Source: Cyclobacterium xiamenense | Lineage (GTDB): Bacteria > Bacteroidota > Bacteroidia > Cytophagales > Cyclobacteriaceae | Assembly: GCF_009467825.1 (NCBI RefSeq) | Contig: NZ_WIOK01000002.1 | Span: 1 to 64,000 of the forward strand | DNA: 64,000 nucleotides | Direction of reading: 5' to 3' | Made by a program: the position numbers and the translations under genes | Notes under the pieces: generated by a model | Seen by the model: the letters and a program-made list of their open reading frames with translations, nothing else | Database searches by the model: none | Told to the model about the DNA's origin: nothing | In this document: one piece after another, positions 37,873-46,798 of the stretch | Layout: the number at the start of each line of letters is the position of its first letter | Position numbering within the stretch: position 1 is the first letter of the stretch

Positions 37873-37923
37873 GGCCTTTGGTTGACTAAGACTTGCCTGC
37901 CAACGCAGGGAGCGCCAACGGCC
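37873..37923 (+). promoter_or_regulatory. Possible RNA structure in the rpmI-rplT spacer
   Basis: The outer arms 37873-37881 and 37915-37923 pair as 4 bp, one mismatch, 4 bp. They enclose a perfect inner hairpin 37896-37900 / 37905-37909 with a CAAC loop. Such a composite fold just before the L20 gene could be a binding site for L20, which is known to repress its own operon in other bacteria. This is inference from position and pairing by eye. Confidence 0.45.
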
Positions 37924-37939
37924 AAAAACGAAAACAATC

Positions 37940-38284
37940 ATGCCAAGATCGGTAAATGCAGTGGCTTCCAGAGCCAGAAGAAAAAAAGTATTAAAAGCGA
38001 CCAAAGGCTACTTTGGAAGAGGGAAAAACGTCTGGACGGTAGCTAAAAACAAGTACGAAAAAGGACTTCAATACGCCTATAGGGACAGAAAAGTCAAGAA
38101 AAGAGAATTCCGCGCATTGTGGATTCAGCGGATCAATGCAGGTGCTCGTCAGTACGGCATCAGTTATTCCCAATTCATGGGTATGCTGAAAAAATCCAGC
38201 ATTGACCTAAATAGAAAAGTATTGGCCGATTTGGCCATGAACCACCCGGAGGCTTTCAAAGCAGTGGTGGAAAAAGTGAAATAA
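37940..38284 (+). CDS. rplT: 50S ribosomal protein L20
   Basis: This 114-residue basic protein is needed early in large-subunit assembly. It begins [15 protein letters not shown], and the [18 protein letters not shown] segment and the [17 protein letters not shown] block are fully conserved. L20 commonly acts as the autogenous repressor of the infC-rpmI-rplT genes. It is the last gene of the block and is followed by a perfect terminator. Confidence 0.97.
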   Translation: MPRSVNAVASRARRKKVLKATKGYFGRGKNVWTVAKNKYEKGLQYAYRDRKVKKREFRALWIQRINAGARQYGISYSQFMGMLKKSSIDLNRKVLADLAMNHPEAFKAVVEKVK

Positions 38285-38296
38285 ATCAGGTATTGA

Positions 38297-38340
38297 CCGG
38301 ATACAAAAAAACCCTCATGCGAGGGTTTTTTTGTATCCGG
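38297..38340 (+). terminator. Strong terminator after rplT
   Basis: A perfect 20-bp inverted repeat (38297-38316 with 38321-38340) has a 4-nt loop and internal A and T runs. It can work in both directions, but no minus-strand gene ends here. Confidence 0.9.
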
Positions 38341-38557
38341 TTATTGCGAAGAAGCGTTACTTTTTTGAAAATTTCAGTATATTACTTTTCCTTACGTCGC
38401 GAGGGTGTCGGGTTACGTACACCGAGTGGCAGTATAACCAACCAGCCCTGTTCAGAACGGAACCGGGAAAAGCCAAATGGCAGAAATTGAAATCGGGGAA
38501 ATTTTGCAACAAGGAATAGAAGATACTATCCTGCCTGTCTTGCGGTAATCGACAAGA
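38341..38557. other. Gene-free interval between the rplT and tRNA-Met terminators
   Basis: Nothing recognisable is seen. Short plus-strand frames here arise from the terminator and lack family patterns. Confidence 0.5.
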
Positions 38558-38585
38558 TAAAAAAAAGGTCTCTTGGAAGAGACCT
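38558..38585 (-). terminator. Terminator of the tRNA-Met transcript
   Basis: The arms 38566-38573 and 38578-38585 form a perfect 8-bp stem. A-run 38558-38566 reads as a U-run on the minus strand, 9 bp past the tRNA 3' end. Confidence 0.75.
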
Positions 38586-38593
38586 GTCGTGTG

Positions 38594-38667
38594 TAGCGAG
38601 GAGGGGAGTTGAACCCCTGACCTCAGGGTTATGAATCCTGCGCTCTAACCATCTGAGCTACCTCGCC
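38594..38667 (-). tRNA. tRNA-Met (CAT)
   Basis: This 74-nt cloverleaf on the minus strand has anticodon CAT in the loop TTCATAA and a 7-bp acceptor stem (first pair G-T). The T arm is normal, with GTTCAAC. CCA is not encoded. The intact acceptor pairing and D loop favour elongator Met over initiator. A lysidine-modified tRNA-Ile with the same anticodon cannot be fully excluded. A promoter and a terminator frame it as a single-gene transcript. Confidence 0.88.
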
Positions 38668-38678
38668 AAAAGGGAATG

Positions 38679-38710
38679 CAAATATGTGAGGATAATCCTT
38701 GAATTGCAAA
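38679..38710 (-). promoter_or_regulatory. Promoter of tRNA-Met
   Basis: On the minus strand TTTG (38710-38707) is followed after 20 nt by CATATTTG (38686-38679), one base off TAnnTTTG. The -7 element ends 11 bp before the tRNA 5' end, the expected distance. Confidence 0.6.
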
Positions 38711-38752
38711 TTGAATACCTAAAAAAAATTACTTTTTACAACCAGAAACAGA

Positions 38753-39160
38753 ATGGCCATGCAGAAAATTAAGTTTGTTTCAGACTACCAGATTAATACT
38801 TCCAAAAAGATCATTTATCCCTACTTAAGTACGGCTAGCGGGCTGGCACAGTGGTTTGCAGACGATGTGGTCATCAATGAGGACAAGGTATACAACTTCA
38901 TTTACGACGGAGAAAACCATTATGCACGACCAGTGATCATGCGGATCAACCATCACGTTAAGTTCGAATTCTTTGACCCCTCGGATGAGGAAGAAGTGGA
39001 TACCGACCACCCATTCATTGAGTTTAAATTGGAGGAAAACGAGCTTACCCAAACCTTTTACCTACGCGTGATCGAATACGGAGATGCCTACGACGAACAA
39101 GAGCAGCGATCGATCTGGGAAGGCCTGATCAACGGCCTAAAGGAAATTATCGGCGGATAA
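38753..39160 (+). CDS. START-like domain protein
   Basis: This 135-residue acidic soluble protein belongs to the START/SRPBCC helix-grip fold (START-like or AHSA1-like group). The sequence shows the strand opening with a polar face, an SxxGLAQWFADDV segment like the AHSA1 motif near residues 28-40, and a long C-terminal helix with W-GLINGLKE. The family binds hydrophobic ligands or helps chaperones, and the ligand here is unknown. An in-frame ATG two codons later is an equally likely start. It precedes the LptF/LptG permease gene by 72 bp. Confidence 0.8.
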   Translation: MAMQKIKFVSDYQINTSKKIIYPYLSTASGLAQWFADDVVINEDKVYNFIYDGENHYARPVIMRINHHVKFEFFDPSDEEEVDTDHPFIEFKLEENELTQTFYLRVIEYGDAYDEQEQRSIWEGLINGLKEIIGG

Positions 39161-39232
39161 GCAGCAAAATTATTCTTTTTTGTGACATAATATGCTCAAT
39201 TTTGTTTCGTCTTTAAGGAAGTAAGGCGTTTC

Positions 39233-41092
39233 ATGAAAAAATTAGATAAACTCATCCTGGGTTCTTTCCTGGGTCCCTTTTTGTTGACCTTTATCGTGGT
39301 GGATTTTATTCTGCTGACGGTAAACATGCTCAAGTATTTTGATGAAATATTTGGGAAAGATCTTCCCTTTATGGTCTACATGGAGTTAATCGGCTATTTT
39401 GTGATCAGCATTTCTCCCATGGCGCTCCCCCTTGCGGTCTTGCTTTCTTCCCTGATGACCTTCGGTAACCTGGGCGAGCATTTTGAGCTAACAGCTATAA
39501 AAAGCAGCGGTATTTCGTTGCTTCGGGCCATGCTTCCCATCGGGGTATTTGTGGTGTTCTTGTCGGTTTTTGCCTATTTGTCGAATAACTACCTGGTCCC
39601 TCGGGTAAACCTGAAAACCTTTAGCCTGCTGTACGACATCCGGAAGAAATCACCCGCACTGGATATTAAAGAGGGCGTTTTTTACAACGGGATTCCTAAC
39701 TACAGCATCAAGGTAAACCGAAAACTGGATGAGGTGCGGCTGGAAGACGTGCTGATATATGACCATACCCGGGGGCAAGGCAACTTACACCTTATCACGG
39801 CGGATTCCGGACGGATGGAACCCTTCTTTAACGAGCGTTACATGATGCTGACTCTGTACCACGGTAACAGCTATCAGGAGGGGCAAAGCCAGCGTGGTAT
39901 CAAAGACAAGCCGGTTGCCTTTAGCAGAACCCAGTTTGAGACCAACCAAATGGTGTTTAGCCTGGACGCGTTTGACATGAAAAGGACACCGGAAAATCTT
40001 TGGTCCAATAGCAAATCCATCAAAAATATTGGCGAGATCCGGGTGGATCTGGACTCCATGGACAGGGAATTGAACCATTGGTATTTTTTCAATTTTGCCA
40101 ATACCGAAGCTTCTTACAATTATTTTGGCAGAACCCGGGAGTTAAATCCACCGAAAGCGATTGTGGATAAGAAAAACGAATCCGACTCCCTGCGGAATTT
40201 GAAATACAAGGAGGAAAACGAAAATAATGAAAACGGCGTACCCCTCGACACGGCCCGCACCAGCGCCGATACGACCGCAAGCCCTACCCGGTCTGCCAGG
40301 CCAGGAAGGGACAGTTCCGCGATACAAAGGAGCCCCGAAACAAAAGTAACCGCATCCATGGAGCAGCAAGGCAATGCCCCGGATACGGTGGCCACCCAAA
40401 ATCGACGTCAATTAGCCCGTTCCGGCCAGAGAGATACCCTTCGCAGCGATACATCGAACGCCGCCGGTAGTGTCAGGGCTACGGCACCCGACCTGCGGCG
40501 CATCAACCAAAATGCCGCGGCAAGCACGCCTAACAGTCCAGCACCGGTGGTCAGCCTAAGCCCCGAGCAGCAAAAGACACTGGATTCCGTGCGCAACACG
40601 CCGCGGTACCAGACTTCGCAGGCTACCGTCGGACTGACCGCTGCCCGCAATATTAAAAACAACTTCACCACCAACAAGGCCCGTATAGCAGAGGTGGAAA
40701 GAAATTACCGGGTATTTAAAGTAGCCTGGTACCAAAAATACACCCAGTCCCTGGCCTGCTTTGTCTTGTTTATGATAGGGGCGCCTTTGGGGGCCATTAT
40801 CAAGAAAGGCGGCTTGGGCATGCCGGTACTCCTGTCCATTATTTTCTTCATCATGTATTACATGTTGACGATAACGGGCGAAAAGTGGGCGAAGGAAGGC
40901 TTGTCGGATACGTTATTCGGGACGTTCTTTTCCAATTTAGCCCTGATACCTTTTGGGTTATTTTTTCTGCGACAAGCAAGAAAGGATGCCCGCCTGTTCG
41001 AACCGGATTTTTACCAGGGGATTTGGGACAAAGTGGTAAAAGGGGTCGGGCGGTTTCGGCCACAAAAAAAGTTAAAAGAAGATATTTTATAA
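39233..41092 (+). CDS. LptF/LptG family permease with a long disordered insert
   Basis: This 619-residue inner-membrane protein of the lipopolysaccharide-exporting ABC transporter family has three N-terminal helices (about 10-35, 50-80 and 98-120). A periplasmic beta-jellyroll region (about 125-300) follows, and three C-terminal helices lie at about 505-590. Between the jellyroll and the last helices, residues about 306-470 are low complexity, rich in Ser, Thr, Arg, Ala, Asn and Gln. They account for the extra length over the usual 360-480. LptF and LptG pass LPS from LptB2FG to the LptC/A bridge. Which of the two it replaces cannot be told. Confidence 0.87.
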   Translation: MKKLDKLILGSFLGPFLLTFIVVDFILLTVNMLKYFDEIFGKDLPFMVYMELIGYFVISISPMALPLAVLLSSLMTFGNLGEHFELTAIKSSGISLLRAMLPIGVFVVFLSVFAYLSNNYLVPRVNLKTFSLLYDIRKKSPALDIKEGVFYNGIPNYSIKVNRKLDEVRLEDVLIYDHTRGQGNLHLITADSGRMEPFFNERYMMLTLYHGNSYQEGQSQRGIKDKPVAFSRTQFETNQMVFSLDAFDMKRTPENLWSNSKSIKNIGEIRVDLDSMDRELNHWYFFNFANTEASYNYFGRTRELNPPKAIVDKKNESDSLRNLKYKEENENNENGVPLDTARTSADTTASPTRSARPGRDSSAIQRSPETKVTASMEQQGNAPDTVATQNRRQLARSGQRDTLRSDTSNAAGSVRATAPDLRRINQNAAASTPNSPAPVVSLSPEQQKTLDSVRNTPRYQTSQATVGLTAARNIKNNFTTNKARIAEVERNYRVFKVAWYQKYTQSLACFVLFMIGAPLGAIIKKGGLGMPVLLSIIFFIMYYMLTITGEKWAKEGLSDTLFGTFFSNLALIPFGLFFLRQARKDARLFEPDFYQGIWDKVVKGVGRFRPQKKLKEDIL

Positions 41093-41108
41093 ATTGGAAT
41101 AAAACAGC

Positions 41109-41116
41109 TACCTTTG
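41109..41116 (+). promoter_or_regulatory. Possible -7 element for rpsO-pnp
   Basis: TACCTTTG is an exact TAnnTTTG, 39 bp before the rpsO start. The nearest upstream TTG (41094-41096) is only 12 bp away, shorter than the usual spacer, so the -33 part is unsupported. Confidence 0.45.
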
Positions 41117-41155
41117 TCTCTGTTTTAAAAAAATTACCATCATATTTGACTAAGC

Positions 41156-41431
41156 ATGTATTTAGCGAAAGAAGAAAAAGTAGAACTATTCAAGAATCAT
41201 GGTCGGTTGAAGTCAGAAGTGGATACGGGCTCTCCCGAATCACAAATTGCCCTGTTTACCTACAGGATCAAGCACCTGACGGAACATTTAAAGACCAACA
41301 AGAAAGATCATTCATCCCGAAAAGGACTTTTGAAGTTGGTAGGTAAGCGACGGCGTCTGCTGAATTACCTGGTGAAGATCGACATCGAACGCTACAGGGC
41401 TGTTATTGCAGACCTGGGTATCCGTAAATAA
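41156..41431 (+). CDS. rpsO: 30S ribosomal protein S15
   Basis: This 91-residue protein binds the 16S rRNA central domain. It carries the signature [22 protein letters not shown] and the [21 protein letters not shown] block near 60-75. The length is typical. It precedes pnp by 101 bp, with a hairpin between them, the arrangement shared by many bacteria in which S15 and PNPase are controlled after transcription. Confidence 0.97.
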   Translation: MYLAKEEKVELFKNHGRLKSEVDTGSPESQIALFTYRIKHLTEHLKTNKKDHSSRKGLLKLVGKRRRLLNYLVKIDIERYRAVIADLGIRK

Positions 41432-41441
41432 CAACACGTGG

Positions 41442-41472
41442 GGTTCCCTATTTCAGGGAACCTTACTTTTTT
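41442..41472 (+). terminator. Hairpin between rpsO and pnp
   Basis: A perfect 8-bp stem (41442-41449 with 41455-41462) has a 5-nt loop and is followed by a T-rich stretch. It may be a partial terminator or an RNA-processing site that uncouples rpsO from pnp. Confidence 0.65.
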
Positions 41473-41532
41473 GCTACCTCCTAGTATTAAGCCTTACTTT
41501 TACAACTATACACGTTACCGAATCAAAAATTT

Positions 41533-43668
41533 ATGTTACCAAATGTAATTTCAAAAACCATCACCCTGGAAGACGGCAGGGAGATCATCCTGGAAACGGG
41601 TGCCCTGGCCAAACAGGCCGATGGAGCCGTGGTGGTTCGTATGGGTAAAGCCATCTTATTGGCCACCGTAGTTACCAAAAAAGAAGCCGGAGAGGGTGTG
41701 GATTTTCTGCCCATGTCCGTAGATTATCAGGAAAAATTTGCAGCATCCGGGAAGATTCCCGGCGGATTTCTGAAAAGAGAGGGAAGGCTGTCCGATTACG
41801 AAATCCTGATCAGCCGAATGGTAGACCGGGCCATACGTCCGATTTTTCCGGACGACTACCATGCCGATACCAATATCAGCATCACCCTCATGTCATCAGA
41901 CGAAGACATCCTGCCGGATTGCCTGGCCGGATTGGCCGCATCGGCCGCCCTCGCGGTGTCCGATATCCCCTTTAATGGCCCCATATCGGAGGTTCGTGTA
42001 GCCAAGATTGATGGCAAACTCTGCATCAATCCCAAGCCTTCCGATCTGCAAAAAGCCAGCATGGAACTGATCGTAGCCGGCTCGGAGGAGTTTATCCTGA
42101 TGGTGGAAGGCGAAGGCGACGAGATTTCGGAGGACGAAATGGTAGAAGCGCTTCAATTTGCCCACGAGGAGCTGAAGCGGCACTGCCAGGTGCAGAAAGA
42201 GCTCACCAAGGCGGTCGGAAAAGAGCAAAAGCGGGAATACAGCCACGAAGTAAACGACGAGGCGCTTTTTGAAAAAATGAAGTCCGAGTTGTACGATAGC
42301 TTGTACGAAGTCGTGAGTCGTCAGATTGCCAACAAGCAGGAGCGTTCCGACCTCACCAAGGCCATCAAAGAAGGCTTTGTGGAGAGTTTGGGTGAAGAGC
42401 ACGAATACGACGAGTCCCTCATTGGACGTTATTTTGGCAAAATCCATAAGGAAGCCGCCAGAAATTTCACCTTAAACGAGAAGAAGCGTTTGGATGGTAG
42501 AAATCCGGATGAGGTGCGACCCATTTGGTCGGTGGTAGATTACCTGCCATCTGCGCATGGATCGGCCATTTTTACCCGGGGAGAAACCCAGTCCATCACC
42601 ACCTGTACCCTGGGTACCAAACTGGACGAACAAATGGTCGATGGGGCCGTACTTTCGGGGTACAACAAGTTTTACTTGCACTACAATTTCCCCGGGTTTT
42701 CCACGGGAGAAGTAAAAATCAACCGCGGTCCCGGTAGACGGGAAGTAGGGCACGGTAACCTGGCGATGCGGGCACTGAAAAAAGTGCTGCCTCCCGAGGC
42801 AGAAAACCCCTACACCATACGCATCGTATCGGATATTCTGGAATCCAATGGATCCTCTTCCATGGCGACAGTTTGCGCCGGTTCGCTTGCCTTGATGGAT
42901 GCGGGTATTTCCATCAAAGCACCCGTGACAGGGATTGCGATGGGAATGATTTCCGATGCCAAAACCGGGAACTATACCATCCTATCCGATATCTTGGGCG
43001 ATGAGGATCACCTCGGTGACATGGATTTTAAAGTAACCGGTACGGCCAAAGGCATCACCGCTTGCCAAATGGACCTGAAAGTAGAAGGGCTCGATTACGA
43101 AGTATTGAAGGAAGCCCTGTATCAGGCCAGAAAGGGAAGACTTCACATCCTGGATGAGATCAATAAGACACTCGCTGCCCCAAGGCCGGAGTTCAAACCC
43201 CATGCGCCGAGATCCTTTAACATGCAAATACCCAAGGAGCTTATTGGAGCAGTCATTGGTCCAGGTGGAAAAGTGATTCAGGAAATCCAGAAAGATACGG
43301 GTGCTACCATCATTATCGAAGAAGTGGATAATGTGGGTAAAATTAACGTTTTCTCCAATAATCAAGATTCCATGGACGGAGCCGTCGCCCGCATCAAGGC
43401 GATTGTGGCCCAACCGGAAATTGGCGAGGTATATACCGGAAAAGTGAAAAACATCATGCCTTTTGGAGCATTTGTTGAGTTTATGCCCGGCAAAGACGGG
43501 CTGCTGCACATCTCCGAAATCAAATGGGAGCGACTGGAGTCCATGGATGGCGTGCTGGAATCTGGCGAGGAAATTGCTGTGAAACTAATCGACGTCGACA
43601 AGAAGACAGGGAAATACAAGCTTTCCAGGAAAGCCTTATTGCCCAAGCCGGAAAGAAAAGAAAAATAA
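41533..43668 (+). CDS. pnp: Polyribonucleotide nucleotidyltransferase (PNPase)
   Basis: This 711-residue phosphorolytic 3'-5' exoribonuclease has two RNase PH domains (about 1-220 and 310-540) joined by a helical domain. A KH domain follows with [15 protein letters not shown] (about 570-584), then an S1 domain (about 620-695) with the [19 protein letters not shown] pattern. The active-site region near residue 480-490, with [10 protein letters not shown], is intact. It acts in mRNA turnover. It lies between rpsO and the sigma factor gene in the usual Bacteroidota order. Confidence 0.97.
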   Translation: MLPNVISKTITLEDGREIILETGALAKQADGAVVVRMGKAILLATVVTKKEAGEGVDFLPMSVDYQEKFAASGKIPGGFLKREGRLSDYEILISRMVDRAIRPIFPDDYHADTNISITLMSSDEDILPDCLAGLAASAALAVSDIPFNGPISEVRVAKIDGKLCINPKPSDLQKASMELIVAGSEEFILMVEGEGDEISEDEMVEALQFAHEELKRHCQVQKELTKAVGKEQKREYSHEVNDEALFEKMKSELYDSLYEVVSRQIANKQERSDLTKAIKEGFVESLGEEHEYDESLIGRYFGKIHKEAARNFTLNEKKRLDGRNPDEVRPIWSVVDYLPSAHGSAIFTRGETQSITTCTLGTKLDEQMVDGAVLSGYNKFYLHYNFPGFSTGEVKINRGPGRREVGHGNLAMRALKKVLPPEAENPYTIRIVSDILESNGSSSMATVCAGSLALMDAGISIKAPVTGIAMGMISDAKTGNYTILSDILGDEDHLGDMDFKVTGTAKGITACQMDLKVEGLDYEVLKEALYQARKGRLHILDEINKTLAAPRPEFKPHAPRSFNMQIPKELIGAVIGPGGKVIQEIQKDTGATIIIEEVDNVGKINVFSNNQDSMDGAVARIKAIVAQPEIGEVYTGKVKNIMPFGAFVEFMPGKDGLLHISEIKWERLESMDGVLESGEEIAVKLIDVDKKTGKYKLSRKALLPKPERKEK

Positions 43669-43767
43669 GCTGAATGTTTCCTGAAAATATAGAACAATTC
43701 CCCATAATTGAACTTATTTTCAGGAAACTTCTGTTATGATTGCATTAAAAATAATAGACAAAATTGA

Positions 43768-44631
43768 ATGAGGCAGCTTAAAATCAGTAAACAGATTACC
43801 AACCGGGAGAGTCAGTCTCTTGATAAATACCTTCAAGAGATAGGTAAGGTAGATCTATTGACAGCAGACGAAGAGGTGGTTTTGGCCAAAAGAATCCGTG
43901 AAGGGGACCAACTGGCCCTGGAGAAATTAACCAAAGCCAATCTCCGTTTTGTTGTTTCTGTTGCCAAACAATACCAAAACCAGGGATTGTCTCTGGGTGA
44001 TCTGATCAACGAAGGAAATCTGGGGCTGATCAAAGCCGCTCAACGCTTCGATGAAACCAGGGGATTTAAATTTATTTCCTACGCCGTTTGGTGGATCCGA
44101 CAGTCCATCCTACAGGCCTTGGCCGAGCAATCGCGAATCGTGCGCTTGCCGCTAAACCGGGTCGGCTCGCTGAACAAAATCAGTAAGACGTTTTCGGAGC
44201 TGGAACAAAAGTTTGAACGGGAGCCTTCTCCCGAAGAGCTGGCAGAGGTACTTGAAGTTACGGCCGGCGAGGTAGTGGATACCATGAAGATCTCCGGACG
44301 ACACGTATCCATGGATGCACCGTTTGTTCAGGGAGAAGAAAACAGCCTGTTGGACGTGTTGGAAAACGACGGGGAGACCAAGCCCGACGATGGGTTGATG
44401 AACGATTCGCTCAGGAAAGAAGTGCAACGCGCGCTTTCTACCCTCACTCAACGAGAGGCCGATGTGATCACCCTGTACTTCGGGCTGAATGGAGAACATG
44501 CCATGACTCTGGAAGAGATTGGTGAAAAATTCAACCTTACCCGTGAGCGGGTTCGGCAGATTAAGGAAAAAGCAATCCGAAGATTGAGACATACCAGCCG
44601 TAGCAAAACGCTGAAGCCCTACCTGGGATAA
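43768..44631 (+). CDS. rpoD: Primary RNA polymerase sigma factor (RpoD/SigA)
   Basis: This 287-residue sigma-70 factor lacks the acidic region 1.1, as is normal for the housekeeping sigma of Bacteroidota. Region 1.2 (YLQEIGK, about 20-26) and region 2 with the [13 protein letters not shown] and [21 protein letters not shown] blocks are present. Region 3 is short. Region 4 has a helix-turn-helix with [19 protein letters not shown] (about 247-265). It would read the TTG/TAnnTTTG promoters seen elsewhere in this window. It is 99 bp after pnp and is followed by a terminator. Confidence 0.95.
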   Translation: MRQLKISKQITNRESQSLDKYLQEIGKVDLLTADEEVVLAKRIREGDQLALEKLTKANLRFVVSVAKQYQNQGLSLGDLINEGNLGLIKAAQRFDETRGFKFISYAVWWIRQSILQALAEQSRIVRLPLNRVGSLNKISKTFSELEQKFEREPSPEELAEVLEVTAGEVVDTMKISGRHVSMDAPFVQGEENSLLDVLENDGETKPDDGLMNDSLRKEVQRALSTLTQREADVITLYFGLNGEHAMTLEEIGEKFNLTRERVRQIKEKAIRRLRHTSRSKTLKPYLG

Positions 44632-44652
44632 GGCAGCTCCGGTAAAACATGG

Positions 44653-44686
44653 ATATAAAAAGGGCTCTTTGCCCTTTTTTTGTATA
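44653..44686 (+). terminator. Terminator after rpoD
   Basis: The stem 44657-44665 / 44671-44679 is perfect with a 5-nt loop and a following T-run. Flanking TATA pairs can extend it. Confidence 0.85.
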
Positions 44687-44788
44687 AAAAAGAAATTTTA
44701 TAAGGAAACTTAAACTTTTTTGTATTTATATTTTGTTATCAATCCAACATAGGCTGTGTACAGCATTTAGTTAAAAACCCATTGAACA

Positions 44789-45727
44789 ATGAATCAGGAG
44801 ATTGAACGTGTAAAAGTGCTTATAATCGGTTCCGGTCCTGCCGGCTATACAGCGGCAATTTATGCTTCCAGAGCAGGCCTGTTACCGGTACTGTATACCG
44901 GTGCCCAACCCGGTGGTCAGCTTACCATCACCAATGATGTAGAAAATTACCCGGGTTATCCGGATGGAGTAGTGGGACCTCAGATGATGGAGGATTTCCG
45001 AAAGCAGGCCGAACGTTTTGGCACACAGGTTCGGTACGGCGTGGTAACGGCTGTCGATGTGAGCAAGCGACCATTTACTGCCACGATCGACGATAGCAAA
45101 TCCTTGATTGCCGATACCCTTATCATTTCTACCGGGGCCTCCGCTAAGTGGCTGGGGATTGAGAGCGAAACCCGCTTGAATGGAAAAGGCGTGTCCGCCT
45201 GTGCCGTTTGCGATGGGTTCTTTTTTCGTGGAAAAGAAGTAGCCATTGTGGGAGGAGGAGATACCGCATGTGAGGAAGCCAGTTACCTGGCCAATATCTG
45301 TAAAAAGGTGTACATGCTCGTACGTCGGGATGAATTACGGGCTTCACAGATCATGCAAAAGCGGGTGATGAACAATCCGAAGATCGAAATATTGTGGAAC
45401 CACGAAACGGAAGAAATACTAGGTGAAGAGGAAGTGACCGGTGTTCGGGTAAAAAGTAATCAAACTGGCGAGGAAAAGGTATTGGATGTAGAGGCCTTTT
45501 TCGTAGCCATCGGGCATCAACCCAACACGGCCATCTTTGAAGGCTTGGTAGACATGGATGCCAATGGATACATACAGACCGTACCGGGAACCACGCGAAC
45601 CAATATTCCCGGCGTTTTCGCATGCGGGGATGCGCAAGACCACGAATACCGGCAGGCAGTCACGGCGGCAGGAACGGGCTGCATGGCCGCTCTGGATGCC
45701 GAAAGGTTTTTGTCTGCGGAAGAATAG
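44789..45727 (+). CDS. trxB: Thioredoxin reductase
   Basis: This 312-residue FAD/NADPH disulfide reductase keeps thioredoxin reduced. It has the N-terminal FAD motif GSGPAGYTAAIYASRAGL (about 13-30), the redox pair Cys138-AV-Cys141 and the NADPH motif VGGGDTACEEA. The closing FACGDAQDHEYRQAVTAAGTGCMAA block is also present. Length and motifs are standard for the low-molecular-weight type. It starts a likely three-gene run with an M23 peptidase and bshB1; intergenic gaps are 12 and 27 bp. Confidence 0.96.
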   Translation: MNQEIERVKVLIIGSGPAGYTAAIYASRAGLLPVLYTGAQPGGQLTITNDVENYPGYPDGVVGPQMMEDFRKQAERFGTQVRYGVVTAVDVSKRPFTATIDDSKSLIADTLIISTGASAKWLGIESETRLNGKGVSACAVCDGFFFRGKEVAIVGGGDTACEEASYLANICKKVYMLVRRDELRASQIMQKRVMNNPKIEILWNHETEEILGEEEVTGVRVKSNQTGEEKVLDVEAFFVAIGHQPNTAIFEGLVDMDANGYIQTVPGTTRTNIPGVFACGDAQDHEYRQAVTAAGTGCMAALDAERFLSAEE

Positions 45728-45739
45728 TCCGGGTTTTCC

Positions 45740-46771
45740 ATGAGGCAACCCGAACGATGGATTCCTTTGGTGGTTTTTTGTTTGTTGCTGTCTTTCAAAA
45801 ACCTGGCACAGGAGAAAAAGCGTCGCAATAAAGGCGCTAGTCGGCTTGAGCAGCGAATCATTTCGCCGGATGAGTTACAGATTTTTGATGCCGATAGGTA
45901 CCGGGAGGACCTTTCGGAACTGACCAATACCCTGATCTTTGAGGAAGGAATCGATTTGAAAAAGCGTCTTTCTCTGGTCAGTGAAGCGACCTCATACGCG
46001 ATTTGGGCCCCCACTAACATTCTCGTGGAAGTGGCGGAGAAAGTGTTGATAGATAGCATCTGGATTACCGCCCACGAGTATTACGGCTTATGGGATAGCA
46101 AAAAGGTGAATAGCTACGATTTCGATCCCAGGGAGTTTACCGATACGCTATCGGTGGTGCTGTACGATCCGTATCTCGGATCCAATTGGAGTGTTCCGGT
46201 GGAAAATACCGAAATCAACTCGCCTTTCGGCAGAAGGTGGTACCGCTGGCATCACGGTACCGATTTAAAATTGGCGGTAGGGGATCCAGTCAAGGCTGTA
46301 TTCGACGGCATTGTGCGCGTTCGATCGTATGAGCGGTACGGGTACGGACATTACGTAGTCATCCGACATCGAAATGGCCTGGAAACGCTCTATGGTCACC
46401 TGTCAAAAGTGCATGTAGTGGTAGGGCAGGAAATCCGGGCCGGAGAAATTTTGGGGCTGGGAGGAAATACGGGGAGAAGTACCGGCCCGCACCTGCATTT
46501 TGAAGTGCGGTACCGGGGGCTTTCGATCGATCCCACCGAGCTCTTTGATTTTGAAATTGGTCGAATCAAGTCGCCGGTATTTATGCTGACAGCTACAAGT
46601 TTTGAACACGAGATCCGATTGCGCGAGGCGATCTACCACCGGGTAAGGTCCGGCGAAAACCTATCGGTAATCGCGCGGAGGTATGGGGTTCGCATGAGTC
46701 AGATTACCCGGCTGAATGGCATCAGCACCCGCTCCATTTTACGAATTGGACAGCGATTACAGATACAATAA
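45740..46771 (+). CDS. M23 family peptidoglycan endopeptidase with LysM
   Basis: This 343-residue exported protein has an N-terminal signal segment (about 5-23, ending LAQ). The zinc peptidase domain (about 145-275) holds the HxxxD motif in HHGTDLK and HxH in GPHLHFE. A C-terminal LysM repeat (about 297-342, VRSGENLSVIARRYG...) binds glycan strands. It should cut peptide cross-links in the periplasm or regulate such cutting. All zinc ligands are present, so it appears active. It lies 12 bp after trxB. Confidence 0.92.
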   Translation: MRQPERWIPLVVFCLLLSFKNLAQEKKRRNKGASRLEQRIISPDELQIFDADRYREDLSELTNTLIFEEGIDLKKRLSLVSEATSYAIWAPTNILVEVAEKVLIDSIWITAHEYYGLWDSKKVNSYDFDPREFTDTLSVVLYDPYLGSNWSVPVENTEINSPFGRRWYRWHHGTDLKLAVGDPVKAVFDGIVRVRSYERYGYGHYVVIRHRNGLETLYGHLSKVHVVVGQEIRAGEILGLGGNTGRSTGPHLHFEVRYRGLSIDPTELFDFEIGRIKSPVFMLTATSFEHEIRLREAIYHRVRSGENLSVIARRYGVRMSQITRLNGISTRSILRIGQRLQIQ

Positions 46772-46798
46772 TACGAGACGTTTACGAAACCGATAACG

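Noticed and set aside
38293..38519. Two small open frames after rplT
   Set aside because: Both begin in the terminator hairpin and have no recognisable pattern.
38594..38667. tRNA-Ile (lysidine type) as the identity of the CAT tRNA
   Set aside because: The body looks more like elongator tRNA-Met, though a tRNA classification model would be needed to settle it.
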